Below, piece after piece: positions 1 to 12,192 of a DNA stretch of 64,000 nt. Within the stretch, counting starts at the first letter, position 1; every line of letters starts with the position of its first letter. The notes under the pieces were generated by a model, which saw only the letters and a program-made list of their open reading frames with translations, was not told where the DNA came from and ran no database searches. The position numbers were made by a program, and so were the translations under genes. Origin of the DNA: Anaeramoeba flamelloides. Lineage: Eukaryota; Metamonada; Anaeramoebidae. The stretch spans positions 3,069,001-3,133,000 of the forward strand of contig JANTQA010000012.1 in assembly GCA_027625915.1 (NCBI GenBank), read 5' to 3'.

Positions 1-1
1 C

Positions 2-910
2 CAATTTCCAGTTTTTTTAACAGAATTGGATTCAAGACTTAATAGTCAAAATTTAAAATACCTACAAAAAATTAATGAGTTTGACAACAAAATTAATGTG
101 GCTTTTGGCACAATGTTGGTAACTATATTGGGTGTTGGAGTAAAACAAGAAGTTGAAAATCACAGAGTGAATTGAAACAAGGGTTTGAAGTTCTCAACAT
201 AGATATTTTTGATTACTGCACAAATCTAAATCTTTTTCCATTTCTTTTGTATAAAAAATTCTATCTTGATTATGCTTAATTCTGAACTCTTGAATTGTGT
301 AAAAATTCTTTTTTGCCTTCAAAAACAGTTTCTACTTGTTTTGAGGATTGCTGAACAGAAAAAAAAAAAAAAAAAATACGTTGAGGAAAACTGGACAAGT
401 TTTTGAGTGATAAATTGATTTTTCTACTCATACATTAATTTAAACAGCACAATTTGTTCTGATTCTGAAAGAACTGTTTTACATGAATTCACGAAACTAA
501 AAACCAAAGATTCAACAACAAATACCTTTTAGATTCAAAAAAAGGATGATTTAAAGAAAACCAGATTATTTGAGGTGAATTTTTCTTCAGATTTCAAATC
601 CGAGTAATTGAGAGAAAGGAAAAGCATAGAAATTGATTTCTATTTGCAGCCTCATCCAATGAGACACGTATCTTTCTTCGAACATGAAGTAATGTTCAAA
701 TCTTTTGCTTTAAAATCGAAAAGTGAATGAATCAATAATTTGGGGTTGTAAAGAAAAAGAGATCATTCATACAGAATAAGATCAGCCAAGGTCTTTTTTC
801 TTTGCAGATTCAAGAGTTAGTAACTGATCAAAAGGAAGTGAGTATAAATTGTATCATAGACACAACCCCTCTCAGAAATATTCGTTCAATTCTCAGAAAT
901 TAGCAAAGAT
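2..910 (+). other. Exon-like open fragments, possible 3' end of an upstream gene
   Basis: No gene recognised. An open frame runs in from the window edge (58 codons, ending TGA at 173-175), with more balanced codon use than the surrounding spacer. Further short open blocks follow polypyrimidine-AG sites: about 445-530, 537-612, 653-730 (after a ...TTTGCAG) and 807-906 (after ...CTTTGCAG). I could not join them with phase-consistent GT-AG introns, so this may be a spliced 3' end, a decayed gene or chance. Open runs of 50-60 codons are expected by chance at this base composition, so confidence is low. Confidence 0.25.
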
Positions 911-1149
911 TTCCATCATGATTCATAATCATTCTTTTGAAAAAATAAATTACAATTAATTTCACTTCAAGATAATTTACGTCACTTCGATTTAAATTCT
1001 TTGAAAACTTAATACCCATTTCTTTACAACCGTTTCATGAATATTTATATCTTGAAGAATAAATTACTAATTCTCTTGAAAAAAAAATCATTTTTTTTAA
1101 CTTTTTATTACGTTTCATCAACTCTAACAAAAATTAAAAAACATTACAA

Positions 1150-2483
1150 ATGGGAAACAAAGCTCAAAGAGAATTGGCAAAAAAAATTAAGGATCAAATT
1201 GAATTATACTTTTCAGACTCTGCGTTATCAAGAGACAGATTTCTTAAAGGGCTAATCGAAAAAAATGAAGAAGGATATGTTTCTTTTCTTGATTTATTAA
1301 GATTTAATAGACTCCGAGAAATTTCTCAAGACATTGAACTTATCGCAAAGTCACTCGAAAAAAGCGAAACTTTGGAATTGTCAGAAGACAAAAAATCTGT
1401 CAGAAGAAAAGTACCTTTACCCGAGGATTTTTCCGACGATCACTTAACAGTTTTTTGTGTAAGTATTTTTTTTTTCGTTTTTTTTTTTCTTTTGTTTTTT
1501 AAGAGTCTTTTTTCTTCTTTTCTGAAATATTTTTTCAAACCCAAAGCAAAATACGTTAATTTTTTTAAATAACTTTTTTTTTTTTTTTTTTTTTTTTCTT
1601 TCTATTTTTTATTATTTTCTCGATCAAAAAGAGAAATTTACCAAAAGAAGTCCAAATTGATGATTTAAAAACTTTTTTTTCAAAATATGGGACTGTAAAT
1701 TATGTTCGACTTCTGAGATCAAACCGAAAGCCTAATGTTTGTACTTTTGATTTAAATTTCTACTTTTTCCTCTTTTTTTCTTTCTTATTTTTGATACTTT
1801 TTCCTTTAACAAAACCAAACTCATGATTTTTCCTTTTTCTTGGTTTTCTTTTTCAATATTGCAATGATTTTTCAAAAATTTCACTCTCAAAGGGATCGGC
1901 AAACATCATTTTCTCAACAGAAGAAGAGGCAAAAAACGTATGCGAGCAAGTTATAAATTACAAAGGAAAATTAATTTTCACAATGCTTATTAACGAATTT
2001 AAGCAAGCCTTAAAAACTCAAAGACAAAAAAAAAAACCATCCCGTGGGAATGTTCGAAGGTCTTCGTTACCCATTGAAGACGGGCTAGAAATATTGAAAA
2101 GTTCTGTCAAAGGAGGCTCAGTTTTAAAGATTTCAGGGTTTGAAGAAGAACCCGATCAAAAAAAATTAACAAAATCATTCCAAAAGACAGGGAAAATTCA
2201 AAAAATAATCTGGAAGGATTCTTTCACATACATTGTATTTTTTGAGCCCATTAATGACAAAATTAAGGACGGCGTCTCTGTGAAACTTGGTGAACTGAGT
2301 GCATCAGCTTGGACAAAGGAGGAAGCCGAGGAAAAAGTAGAATTGAAGATATTAGATGGTGAAGAGGAAGGTAATTTCCTTCTTAATATCCTTTCTCATA
2401 AAAGAAAGAAAAGAAGAAGAAAAATTAAAGACTTGCAAGAAAAATTAAATACCCCAAAACCAATTCCAAGAAAGAAAAAATAA
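1150..2483 (+). CDS. La-family RNA-binding protein (La motif, RRM, xRRM), three exons
   Basis: Model: exon 1 1150-1458, intron 1459-1631 (GTAAGT...AAAAG), exon 2 1632-1736, intron 1737-1892 (GTTTGT...CAAAG), exon 3 1893-2483; both introns are phase 0 and the product is 334 residues. Residues ~8-100 are a La motif (helical, with the IELYFSDSAL-type signature). Residues ~103-168 form RRM1 (RNLP as RNP2, NGSANIIF as RNP1). Residues ~213-312 form a second, atypical RRM with the acidic helix LDGEEEGNFLL, the xRRM hallmark of La and LARP7, followed by a Lys/Arg-rich tail that may serve as a nuclear localisation signal. La proteins bind the 3' oligo-U of Pol III transcripts such as pre-tRNAs; LARP7 proteins hold 7SK or telomerase RNA. 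The sequence does not decide between them. The ATG at 1150 starts directly before the La motif. Confidence 0.88.
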
Positions 2484-5400
2484 TTTTCTTTTTTTATATT
2501 TTTTCTATAAAATTATCTACTATCTATCTCTTTCATTTATTAAATTAATTTATTCAAAAATCTTATTATTTGAATTGGATTATCAATCTATTTTAAGTTG
2601 AATTTACTAACATTTTAATAAACTTTAATACACCAAATAATAAAGTCATTTCTAAGAAGTGCAAACTTTTTTTTTTTTTTTTTTTTGAATCAAAATATTT
2701 TTCAAGAAAGTAAAATTATTTTTTTTTATTTTTCATTGGTAGATTCAATCTAAGGTTTTTACAAACACTTTTTAGAATTTTATTAAAAAATGGAAGGGAT
2801 CTTTTTTGACTTGATCTTTATTTTTTTTTGGAATTTAAAAAATAATGCGAAATGATTTTTGTATATGTGTTTTTCATTGAGATTTCATTTTTTTTTGTTT
2901 ACAATCTAACATAATAAAAATTATTCTTTAAAAAGGTGTATTTGTCAATTTCTTGAATTTTTTTTTGATTTTTTAAATATTTACAAAGTTCGATTTTTTA
3001 TTCTTTTTCAAAAAAAAACCACATATAATTCTTTTTTGATCCCATGGAATCACATTGATTCTGTTTTATTTCAATGATAAATTTCAACTCATTTCTTCTT
3101 TAAATTTAGTTTTTATGAGAATTGTTTCATTCACATAATGTAATTAATAAATAAATATTTTGGTTTTAAAAATGTTATGTATGAATTTAATATATCTCAA
3201 AAAAAAAAAAAAAAAAAAAAAAAAGATTTGAGGTTTTTCTGATGGGTAATTGTGTTTTAATCGTCTTTTCGCCAATTAATTTGGTTTTTTATGTTTATTA
3301 TTCAGGGAAATAATTTTACTTGGTAATAGAATCACTCAAATCTTTTTACTTTTGAATAGATTTTTAGATCCAAAACTCAAATTTTTTTTTTTCCTTGTTT
3401 ATATAATTTCACTATAAAATATACTTTCTAAGTTTTTGAAAAATTATTCTCAAAGGGGCGTTAACAAATAGAAAATGTGGTAAATATCAGATCCCATTTG
3501 GAAACATTTTTAGTGTAGAATTCCAAAATTTAAATTTTTGAGATTGTAATCAATACAAAAAGGGGATGATTTTGGCGAAGATGAATAATAACCATTTAAT
3601 TCTTTCAAGTTTTAGTTGCAAATTGATTTTTTCCGATATATTTTGACTTGAAGATAATTTTTATTCTTTGTTACACTACTTGTAACTTTTAGCCTTATCC
3701 CAATCTAGTTATTCTTTCCTCTATTGATATTCTTACCGACATACATTATCACTTTCATATTGAAACTTGGATCAAAATCCAAGGTGGAAAAAAAATAAAA
3801 TTAAATATATTTTTTTCATCAATTGTGTAATCCACAGTTAAATGTTTAAACATCAATTTAACAATTCAAGTCACACCAAAACAAATTTTGAAAAAAATAA
3901 TTCTATTAAATAAATACTATTGAAAGCACTAAATTAGAACCATTAAGATTCTAACCATTTACCGATTATTTACCCCAACCCCAAGGAATCACTTGAAATC
4001 CAAAAAGGCATTCTGGAATTTGACTGTTTTAGAAGATGGGATTTATACACCAAACAAAAAATTCTAAGCATCCCTTTGATAAAAATATGAATTACCGGAA
4101 AAAAATTTATAAAGCATTCTAAATTCCAAAATCAAATATAATTCAAAAATTCTAATCCTTTTCTTATTTTATAATTCCAAATAGTTAAATTTATTCAATT
4201 GAAAAAAAAACAATATTTTCTTTACATACTAAATATATTTAATTCGCTTTTATTCTAATTGTTTGTTATTTTGTAACTCGTGTGTATTTGGCAAAGTAAG
4301 GATTATATAACATTCAAGAGAGAAAATAACTCTTTCTTGGAATGAAAAAAATGAACAATAAGAAATCTTTGAAAACTCAAAAAGCACCAAATAGCAAAAG
4401 TTCAAAACTAAATTAGTTCTTTTTCAAATTATAATTTACAACCTTTTTATTTGAAAATTATAATTTACACTTTGGATCTTTTTTTGAAAAATTGAAATTT
4501 TTTCTATTGTTGATTTTCATCGAATAGTCTTATGTTATACCCTAATAAGTTCTTAATAGATATTCACTACATAAAATATATATTTCATACCTAAACAATA
4601 TATTTAACCGTAATAATTCAACCCCCAATTAATTTAAATAATAACAATAATTTGGAAATTGTAATATACTCAAAAAAAAAAAAAAAAAAAAATAACCCCC
4701 AAAATAAATATACAGAGTTTTTTAAAACTTACAAACAAATTATAATAACTAAAATAACACACTGTCAATTTTGTTTAAATTCTATTAAAAATTATTTATT
4801 GATTTAAAGAATAAGTATCAGGAACTAAAATTATTTCGGCACTTGTATCATGAAGAATTCAACTATATTCCAAATCCAGTCTAGGAAAAAAATTGTTCAA
4901 CTGAAACTAGTTATATAATTCAAAAAAAAAATGAAAAAAATTAAAAGATGTAAAATTTATTTTTATATTTTTTAAAAATCAAAATTATTTCCAAATTAAC
5001 GAAATTGAATTATTTTGATTATTTTAGCTGTTTTAACTGTATCACAAAAAATGAATTTTAGTTTAGAATCTCATATTATTTACTTAATTAGATTTTTTTG
5101 TGAAACTTTTATTCAAATTTATACCTTAATAAGAATACTTGAAGTAAAATTTTCTTTTATATTGTGGAAATATATCCTGGTATTTGATTTGTTTTCTTAA
5201 CTAGCTTTTTTACATCGCTGGATACGATAATTATATTGGTAGAATATATTCAAATTCCAACTACTGTGTATAATTCATTTTAAATCTGAAAGCAAGACTT
5301 AAAAACATATATGATAAAGAAATTGAGAATATAATTGAATAAGGATAAAAATAAATACCCCTCTGAAAAAACGACAAATTCATAATTTACTGTCCCAGGG

Positions 5401-6079
5401 GTTTTCGACCTCATTGATATTTATCGTTATACCAGATCTAGTTACAATTTGGTACATATTTGTCTTATACTACTCTATTATTATTAATATACCTCTCATT
5501 GGGATTATTTCATCATCATACACTTGTATACACTTACACGCATACATAAATATATATATATATATATATTTAATTTATAATATTTAAAATTATGAAATAT
5601 AAAGTAGCTTATATTTTTATAAATATCTAAAGATGGGGTATCTACCTGATATTCCCTTGTCAGACAGTTATAATAATTTGTTCTATTAGCCCACCGACTT
5701 AAGAGAAATTTTTGATTTATTTTTCTTAGGTTTTTCAAGCGAGATTCAACTTAAAATGTTTTTTGTTCACCCAAACTAATCTTATTTTCTGTCTTATACC
5801 CCCAATTTTGTTTTTTTCAAATGTCAATTATTTTTTATTATTGAATTTGAAGAAAAGTTAAGAAATATGTTGAATCATACACATTAAAGAAATGTTGATA
5901 TCGTTTTATAGTAAATCCAATCAACCAATAGCATTTTTTATAAAGTGAAAAACTAATATTCTTCTGAGATCAATTGAGAAAAGCTAACATGTTCGTTTTG
6001 ACTTTATACTGGCATTTGAATAATAAATAGGAAACAATTTTCACTTCATCATACTTTTCTTTTAGAAACCAAGTCCCCA

Positions 6080-6430
6080 AAATAAGTGTGTTGGTATCTG
6101 TGGTCTCAATTGAAAATCAATAAAAGCGAAATAGAAAGCAATATGGTTCCTCTAGAATAATGTCCACCTCTTCAATAACATCAAAATAACGTTTTTACAC
6201 CGTTTTTATTTATCTTACAATAAAAAAAACAAATTTACAAATGAATTACTTGTTAAACAAAAATCAAAAAAAAAAAAAAAAGTAAAAAAGTACAAAAATG
6301 TGAAAAAATGAGATTTCAATTTTGAAATTTTCAAAATAATCTTTTTTTATAAATATATATCAAAACCCTTTCAACTACAATAATTAACTCTAAGAAACTG
6401 CTCCTTTGACTGGAAAATGTTTTTTATAAA
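6080..6430 (+). repeat. Dispersed repeat family 3, partial copy
   Basis: Shares an ordered set of diverged blocks with 22197-23060 and 36260-36810: a TCAATAACATnnnAATA block, a run of A/AAAGTAAAAA, a GAAATTTTCAAAATAAT block and a final GACTGGAAAATG near 6410. Same orientation as the other two copies. No open frame or terminal structure is visible, so its class is unknown. Confidence 0.45.
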
Positions 6431-6699
6431 ATTACTAAAAGATAGATTTCCCAAAAATATCAATGATTTACAAATTTTCCTTTTTATTTAATAAACTAAA
6501 ATTCAAAGATAAAAAGATCATAGATTTTTATTTTTTGGACTTTTGACTTTTTCCAAATTTCCTTTTTAAAATTTTTTTACTGAAAATTTAATTATGGTAA
6601 AAAAATGGATTCTTTGAAATAAGAGAAATTATTTATTAAAAGTTGGTGAAGAGGTTTATTTATCAAGTTTAATTTGATGTTTGTGAAAATAAGTGCTCT

Positions 6700-6826
6700 A
6701 TACCTTTTTGAACAACTATTAAAATTAATACCCTTTTAAAGATCGATCAAAAAAGAACCAAAATAGCATACCAATACACTCCACATAAGATAATCTTTTT
6801 TCAAATTTCGGAGATTGTAAACCTTA
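6700..6826 (-). repeat. Solo arm of foldback family 2
   Basis: Matches the right arms of the foldbacks at 40672-41303 and 52105-52656: it contains an ACTATTAAAA block, a GATCGATCAAA block and the shared terminus ending ATTGTAAACCTTAA. Only one arm is present, so it is a remnant. Confidence 0.55.
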
Positions 6827-7004
6827 AAATAGTAAAAAATCAAAAATTAAAAAAAATATACATGATGAAATTGATTAAAAAACACCTCAAAAAGTGCAAC
6901 TTTAATTCAACAGCAAAAGAGAAATTCAAAAACTCTTCAAATAAAATTGAAAAACATTTTTTATAATATTTTTTTCTCTTTTATTATTTTCATTGCAATT
7001 AAAA

Positions 7005-8645
7005 ATGAAACGTTACAACTCGACTGACAAATTAAAAAGACTTTACAACAACGAAAGATTTTGTGACGCGATATTTATTGTTGGGAAGGAACGTAAAATC
7101 TTCAGATGCCACAAAACGATCTTGTCAATGTTTTCAAATTTTTTTTCAAAATTGTTTTTTTTTGAAGGATGGGAAAAAAACCAAGTCTCACCTGTTTCAG
7201 AGATCGAAATCAACGACATTGAATCGTCTTGCTTTGAAATTGTTTTAAAGTTCATTTACCAAGGAGAAGTTGATTTGAAAATGCCCAAAGAAACGTTAAG
7301 CAAAGTGCTAAAGCTTTCAACAAAGCTTCAAATCAAGGAATTACAAAAAGCAATGATGAGCATCCTTTTAAAAGACAACAGCAATTTCCATTTGATCCAA
7401 GACTTTCGAGTCTTTGACAAATCAGTTCTCAAAGAGATCCTGACAAACAAAAACATCCCGATCGAGCCAATGGAAATCTTCAAAAAGGTGTTTGACTATG
7501 GCAAATTCTTAACCGAAAAGAAGAACTCAAAACCAACAATAACCAACATCAAAAACGAAATCCAAGATTTGTTTCCCTATGTTCCCTTCGACAAAATGTC
7601 ATCATCTCAAATACAATCAATCTCAAAGCAAGAGATCGTTCCTTATAAAATACTTTTCAATGCTTGCCTAAGCAAACTTCTTTTATTTGAAAACTCTTCA
7701 TCCCAAAACACACAAAACAATGAAACAAAAAGCCAAAGCCTTAATAACAACGAAAAGGATTTTAATCCGAATGACTACACGGTGCCCATTGAAAAACCAA
7801 ACAAGCATCCAAATAAAGAGAATTCAGAAACAAATTCAACACCTCCACCAATTATCACAAATGAAAAAGAAAAAGATTTAAAAAAAAGCAATTCGTCAAT
7901 GGACATTGAAATTGCTTCAAATAAAAACACCAACACAAATAGTAATACAAACACCAATACAAACACAAGCACAAACAAAAAGGTCTCTGTTTTAATCATG
8001 ATCTCTGTCCGCTCAGAATCTCCAGTGAAAAACATCCTTAATTCCTTGAAACAAAACAAAAATTTGGATGTCCAGCATGTAAACATTTCAGAAAATAGCA
8101 CGTCTGATGTTGAATTCCAAATGTTATCAAAGTATGATGTTGTCTTTTTCTTTTCGAATTCAACAATCAAAAACAATGGCAAAATCGGAGACATGTTGGC
8201 AAAATTTGTTGAAAATGGAGGAGGGTTGGTTGTGTGCTCATGTGCAGCGCTGACGATCGACCTTAATGGACATCTGACTGGAAGAATCATTGATGAACAT
8301 TTCTTACCAATGAAGCAAGGAGAGTTTTTAGAAAACAAACGATTAAAATTGGGGAAAGTTGCATTGCCCGAGCATCCCATCATGGAAAATGTAAAGCAAT
8401 TTGATGGTGGCAACTCTTCTTTCCATGTTTTAGCAAAACCCAACAATTTACCTCATGACTCAACAGCCATCGCATTTTGGGAAGATGGGAATGTGCTTAT
8501 TTCTGAAAAACAAAAAAATCCTAATTTTGGTAAAATCGTTGTTCTCAACATCTTTCCCGTATCTGGCAAGTCAAAATTCTGGAACTCAAAAACTGATGGT
8601 GCAGCAATGATCTGCAATTCGGTTGAATATGTTTCAAAAAAATAA
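7005..8645 (+). CDS. BTB-BACK protein fused to a ThuA/class I amidotransferase-like domain
   Basis: Single-exon frame of 546 residues from the ATG at 7005; the frame opens 12 bases earlier with TTG, which is unlikely to start a eukaryotic gene. Residues ~16-122 are a BTB/POZ domain (CDAIFIVG opening, then FRCHKTILSMFSNFF, and a hydrophobic FEIVLKFIYQGEV helix). Residues ~128-225 resemble a BACK domain. A low-complexity linker (~235-322, Asn/Thr repeats such as NTNTNSNTNT) leads to residues ~325-546, an alpha/beta domain with the pattern of ThuA-like or GATase1-like folds: VSVLIMISV strand, YDVVFFFSN strand, GGGLVVCSCAALT turn (possible nucleophile elbow with Cys) and a late KIVVLNIFP strand. 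BTB-BACK proteins usually recruit substrates to Cullin-3 ligases; whether the C-terminal domain is catalytic is unknown. I know of no standard family with this order. Confidence 0.8.
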   Translation: MKRYNSTDKLKRLYNNERFCDAIFIVGKERKIFRCHKTILSMFSNFFSKLFFFEGWEKNQVSPVSEIEINDIESSCFEIVLKFIYQGEVDLKMPKETLSKVLKLSTKLQIKELQKAMMSILLKDNSNFHLIQDFRVFDKSVLKEILTNKNIPIEPMEIFKKVFDYGKFLTEKKNSKPTITNIKNEIQDLFPYVPFDKMSSSQIQSISKQEIVPYKILFNACLSKLLLFENSSSQNTQNNETKSQSLNNNEKDFNPNDYTVPIEKPNKHPNKENSETNSTPPPIITNEKEKDLKKSNSSMDIEIASNKNTNTNSNTNTNTNTSTNKKVSVLIMISVRSESPVKNILNSLKQNKNLDVQHVNISENSTSDVEFQMLSKYDVVFFFSNSTIKNNGKIGDMLAKFVENGGGLVVCSCAALTIDLNGHLTGRIIDEHFLPMKQGEFLENKRLKLGKVALPEHPIMENVKQFDGGNSSFHVLAKPNNLPHDSTAIAFWEDGNVLISEKQKNPNFGKIVVLNIFPVSGKSKFWNSKTDGAAMICNSVEYVSKK

Positions 8646-8651
8646 TTTATC

Positions 8652-8657
8652 AATAAA
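8652..8657 (+). promoter_or_regulatory. Putative polyadenylation signal of the BTB-BACK gene
   Basis: AATAAA lies 7 bases after the stop codon of the upstream gene. In such AT-rich sequence the hexamer is common, so position is the only real support. Confidence 0.35.
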
Positions 8658-9152
8658 ATAAGCTTTATTCACAAATTTATCATTTTCTTGGATTTTATTT
8701 TTTATTTCATTTTTTTTATTTAATTTTTTTTATTTCCATTAATAATATTTTAGAAAAAGATTTAAATTTACCAATTTATCAGAAATGCGAAATCTCTAAT
8801 TTTTAATATATTTTATTTAAAAGCTAAACTAAACCCCAATTCCAAATGTTGGCATATCAAAATTCACTTTTTGAAAAAAAAAAACTTGTTAAATAAATAA
8901 CATAAGAAATTATAAAATCGAACTACTAGTCAAGAGGTGGGCTAAATTGATTTTTAATTTGCCTTGATTTTTTCAACATTTTACAAAAAAAGTATTGTTC
9001 ACTAAAATGATTAATAATTTGATTTAAAACTTTTAAAAAACGAAACTTTTCTATATTTTTGAATTCACTTCAACTGATAATCAATTAAGTGTGTAACATA
9101 AAATAATATTTTGAAGTTTGATAGTATGTTGTTTTAAACTCCCGAAACCACT

Positions 9153-9166
9153 GGGGGGGGGGGGGG
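9153..9166 (+). repeat. Run of 14 G
   Basis: Uninterrupted G14 in a background of about 80% A+T. A second run of 15 G occurs at 12875-12889. Confidence 0.9.
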
Positions 9167-9494
9167 ATTGCAAGGAATTAACTCATAGATAATCACTTAT
9201 TTGTTTGTTTTCAAAGGTAATCAAACCCTTGTTTTCACAAGAATACAATTAAATTTATAACCAAACTCACTTCTCAACTATGAAGAAAAGAGTCAACATT
9301 TTTAAAAGGGATAATTATATTATTAATAATTTTCAATAATAAAGGTTTTGATAGTTCGAGTTGGAATTTTTTGATTGGAAAAATAAATGGAAAAGTTTTT
9401 AAAACAATGTTGATTTTTGTAAAATAGTACTTTATTGTAATTTTTGGTAGTTTTATGAATAAATAACATGATAATTTCAATCCCAATTTATAAA

Positions 9495-9695
9495 TACAGT
9501 CAGTTTCACTTTTAAGAGACAAACTTTCAACGAAATTTAAGATACAAAAAAAATCTCAAATTAAAGCACAAAATTTAAATTCTAGTAAAATAAATTGTAA
9601 AAAAAAAAAATTACAAATTTTGTTGCTTAATTTGAGATTTTTTTGTGCCTTAAATTTCGTTGAAAGTTTGTGTCTTAAAAGTGAAACTGGCTGTA
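9495..9695. mobile_element. Palindromic TA-flanked MITE, copy A
   Basis: 201-bp near-perfect inverted repeat bounded by TA. Left end is TACAGTCAGTTTCACTTTTA and the right end is its reverse complement with a few changes (CTGGCTGTA). Both arms carry the family motifs TTTCAACGAAATTTAAG and ATCTCAAATTAA around a short A/T-rich centre. No coding capacity. The TA ends with CAGT termini resemble Tc1/mariner-derived MITEs. Confidence 0.85.
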
Positions 9696-10493
9696 TAAGA
9701 AAAAATAAACCAAATATTTCTTAAACAATCATTTGAAGATTGAAAAAAATAGATCCTAAATTTTCTTTTTAATAATTTCTTTGTTTTCTTTTTTTCTTAT
9801 ATTTTTTTTTAAATAAATTAAATAAGTAGCAACATGACCAATAGTTTTATTTTTCAAAAAGTTAATTTCCCTATGTTTTTAGAAGAAAAAATAAATAAAT
9901 AATATATTCAAACTTAGAATGAATGGTAATTAAATTATATTTTGATTAAAAATTAAAGATTTTGAGTCGTAATTTAATAAGAGTGTTAACAGGCTATAGT
10001 AAATCCGAAATAACATAAATAAAAAATTAACTTACTCAAGTAAAATATTTTCAATATATAACTAATTTATTTACATTGTGGTTAAATAATTAAATATTTA
10101 GTGAAATTCATCTCTTATCTTCATTTTTTTTTAATAGTAAAAAATTCATATTTCTCTTCAAAATATTACCAAATTTCTATGGATTTGTTAATATATTTGT
10201 ATGGTCAATATTTTACATTTGTATTAGAAAAAAATATCAAAATATGTATATTACTTCTACTTATCATTGAAAGAGTGGGAATATTATATACATTTTCTCT
10301 GAGCTATTATCCTAAATTAGTTAATCCTTAAATATTTTGAGTTTTTTCTTTCTTCATAATTAAAATTTAAAAAAAAAAAAAAATACTATATTATATTGTC
10401 AATTTTTCAAAATTTAAAAGGTAAATAAATTTTTGTTTTTTAATTATTTAGAGTGAAAATAAACCAATATTATTTTTAAATAAAGGTATATTC

Positions 10494-10735
10494 TAACAGT
10501 GTCACTTTCAAGACATAAACTTTGAAATGGATTAAAAACAAAAAAAAATCTCAAATTAAAGCACAAAATTCAAATTCGAAAAAAATTATTTGTGTAAAAA
10601 ATAATTCCAAGAAAATTCCAAATTAAGGCATATAGTTTGCAAAAAGGTTTTTTAGAGTTTCTTTTCTAAGAATCTGAAAAACATAAGTTGAGTTAGATTT
10701 TTATGTGCCTTAAATTATTTACAAGTTTAAATATA
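10494..10735. mobile_element. Decayed copy of the palindromic MITE
   Basis: The left arm keeps AACAGTGTCACTTTCAAGAC and ATCTCAAATTAAAGCACA; the right arm keeps GTGCCTTAAATT. The middle holds extra sequence and the right terminus is lost. Much more diverged than the copies at 37-40 kb, so it looks older. Confidence 0.6.
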
Positions 10736-11185
10736 AAAATTTAGACTAACCATACCTAATATTTCTATTTTTTTTTAAGGTGGGTACAAATGTTCATGTA
10801 ACTAACATAATATAGACATTTTTGACCTCTTTGTTCATATAAACCACATAATATTGTATTTGAAAGAAAGTATAATACCAAATTATTTTTTAAAAGTGAA
10901 GGTAAGGGTAGTTTAAGTGATTTTAAATTATGGTTTGGAAAATGTTTGATATTTTTAATAATTTAATCTTTTTTAGAGACCCAATTATTTTTTGGTTAAC
11001 TTTACAGATATTAGCGATATTCTGAGAATAAAATTTCTAAAAGTTATTTATAAAGAATAATTTTGGATAAATCCCAAGGAATTGAATTAATTATTTAAGA
11101 TTTTGAAAAATATATTATTGATTTTACTTTTAATTTTGTTTTGTAATATTTGTGGTATTGAATACTCGATTTAGTCTTATACTAA

Positions 11186-11762
11186 ACTATTTTTCAAAAA
11201 TTTTGACTCGCTTTATAATGTTAATAGGAGTTATTTTGAGGGTTTATTCCAGTATTCTTCTCTAAAAAATATTTTCAAATTTTTTGGACGAGATTCATTT
11301 TTTCTAATTCTACCAATTTTCCTTAAAAGTTTTCTTTTTCTTTGTTTTTTTTTTTTTCTTTTTCGTTTTAACTTACTTGTTTTTTCTTCACAGGAGCATG
11401 TGGAAAAAAAAAGAGATCTTCCAAAAGACAAATAATCGCTAAGAAAATTTAGACTATGTAATGTCTTTGAAAATGGATTTAATTATTCATAAAAAATCTT
11501 GTTGTTCAGCTTTTTTTCAGTGAAAGTCCAGTAATCAAAAATCCATAATGCTCATTTCAAAAATTGTGACTCACTTTTTTTTAGTTTTTGGTTTTATTTT
11601 TTTTAATTTTCAATACATTCGGTTTTTATTGATTTAGAATGACTTGAAAGTAAATTTAAAATCATTGTTAGTTATTAATTGTACTTGAATACTAAAGGGT
11701 ATATTTTTTTTTCAATTTATTATTTCAGTGGAGTCACACTTTTTGAAAAAGGGTTTATGTTA
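11186..11762 (+). repeat. Direct duplication, copy 1
   Basis: Pairs with 12193-12835 in the same orientation, about 1 kb apart. Shared landmarks in order: CTTTATAATGTTAATA, GAGGGTTTAT, CATGTGGAAAAAAAAA, AAAGACAAA, TCCAGTAATCAAAAATCC, GTGAGTCACA-like block. Poly-T/CTTT tracts between them differ in length. No credible gene. Confidence 0.75.
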
Positions 11763-12192
11763 ATGAAAATAGATAAAAAAAAAGGTTTTTTATTTTATGG
11801 GTTGGTTTTATTTATGAATATGAGGTTTTTGGCCAGATGACAAGATATTTTAAAATTTGGTAGTTTTTTATTCATTTATTTTTTGATAACACGGGTTGAA
11901 TTGAAGCCTATTATTCTTATATGTAAGTAGCTTTTTTATAAACTTAATTACCTGTTTAAATATATATCTATATTTATGTTAGTGGTTGGGGAATAAGTAT
12001 TTTTTATCTTTTATTGTTATATTTGTTTTTACAATGATTCGCTTTTAATGGTTCTGATTTTTCTCTTGACTTTTATATTTTGTTAGTTTTTGACGATTTT
12101 TGGTATTCAAGTTTGAAAAGGTCTTTTAGCTTCCATTTCCTTGTTTTACTACCGGTAAGGTATTACCGTAACATGGAGGTATATATATATAT

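Larger units (their letters stand above)
2484..7004. other. AT-rich spacer with decayed repeats
   Basis: No convincing gene in 4.5 kb. It holds homopolymer runs (for example A-runs near 3200 and 4670), a short AT microsatellite near 5555-5570, a copy of a dispersed repeat at ~6080-6430 and one arm of a foldback element at 6700-6826, each listed separately. Open frames here (for example 5015-5200) begin with TTG and show no domain or splice support. An open block at ~3918-4063 has fairly balanced codons but stands alone. Confidence 0.5.

Noticed and set aside
5015-5200. 61-codon plus-strand frame in spacer
   Set aside because: Starts with TTG, Leu/Ile/Phe-rich, no domain or splice support; such lengths occur by chance at this base composition.
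7775-8446. 223-codon minus-strand frame
   Set aside because: Antisense shadow of the BTB-BACK gene; Phe/Val-rich stretch mirrors the Asn/Thr linker on the coding strand.
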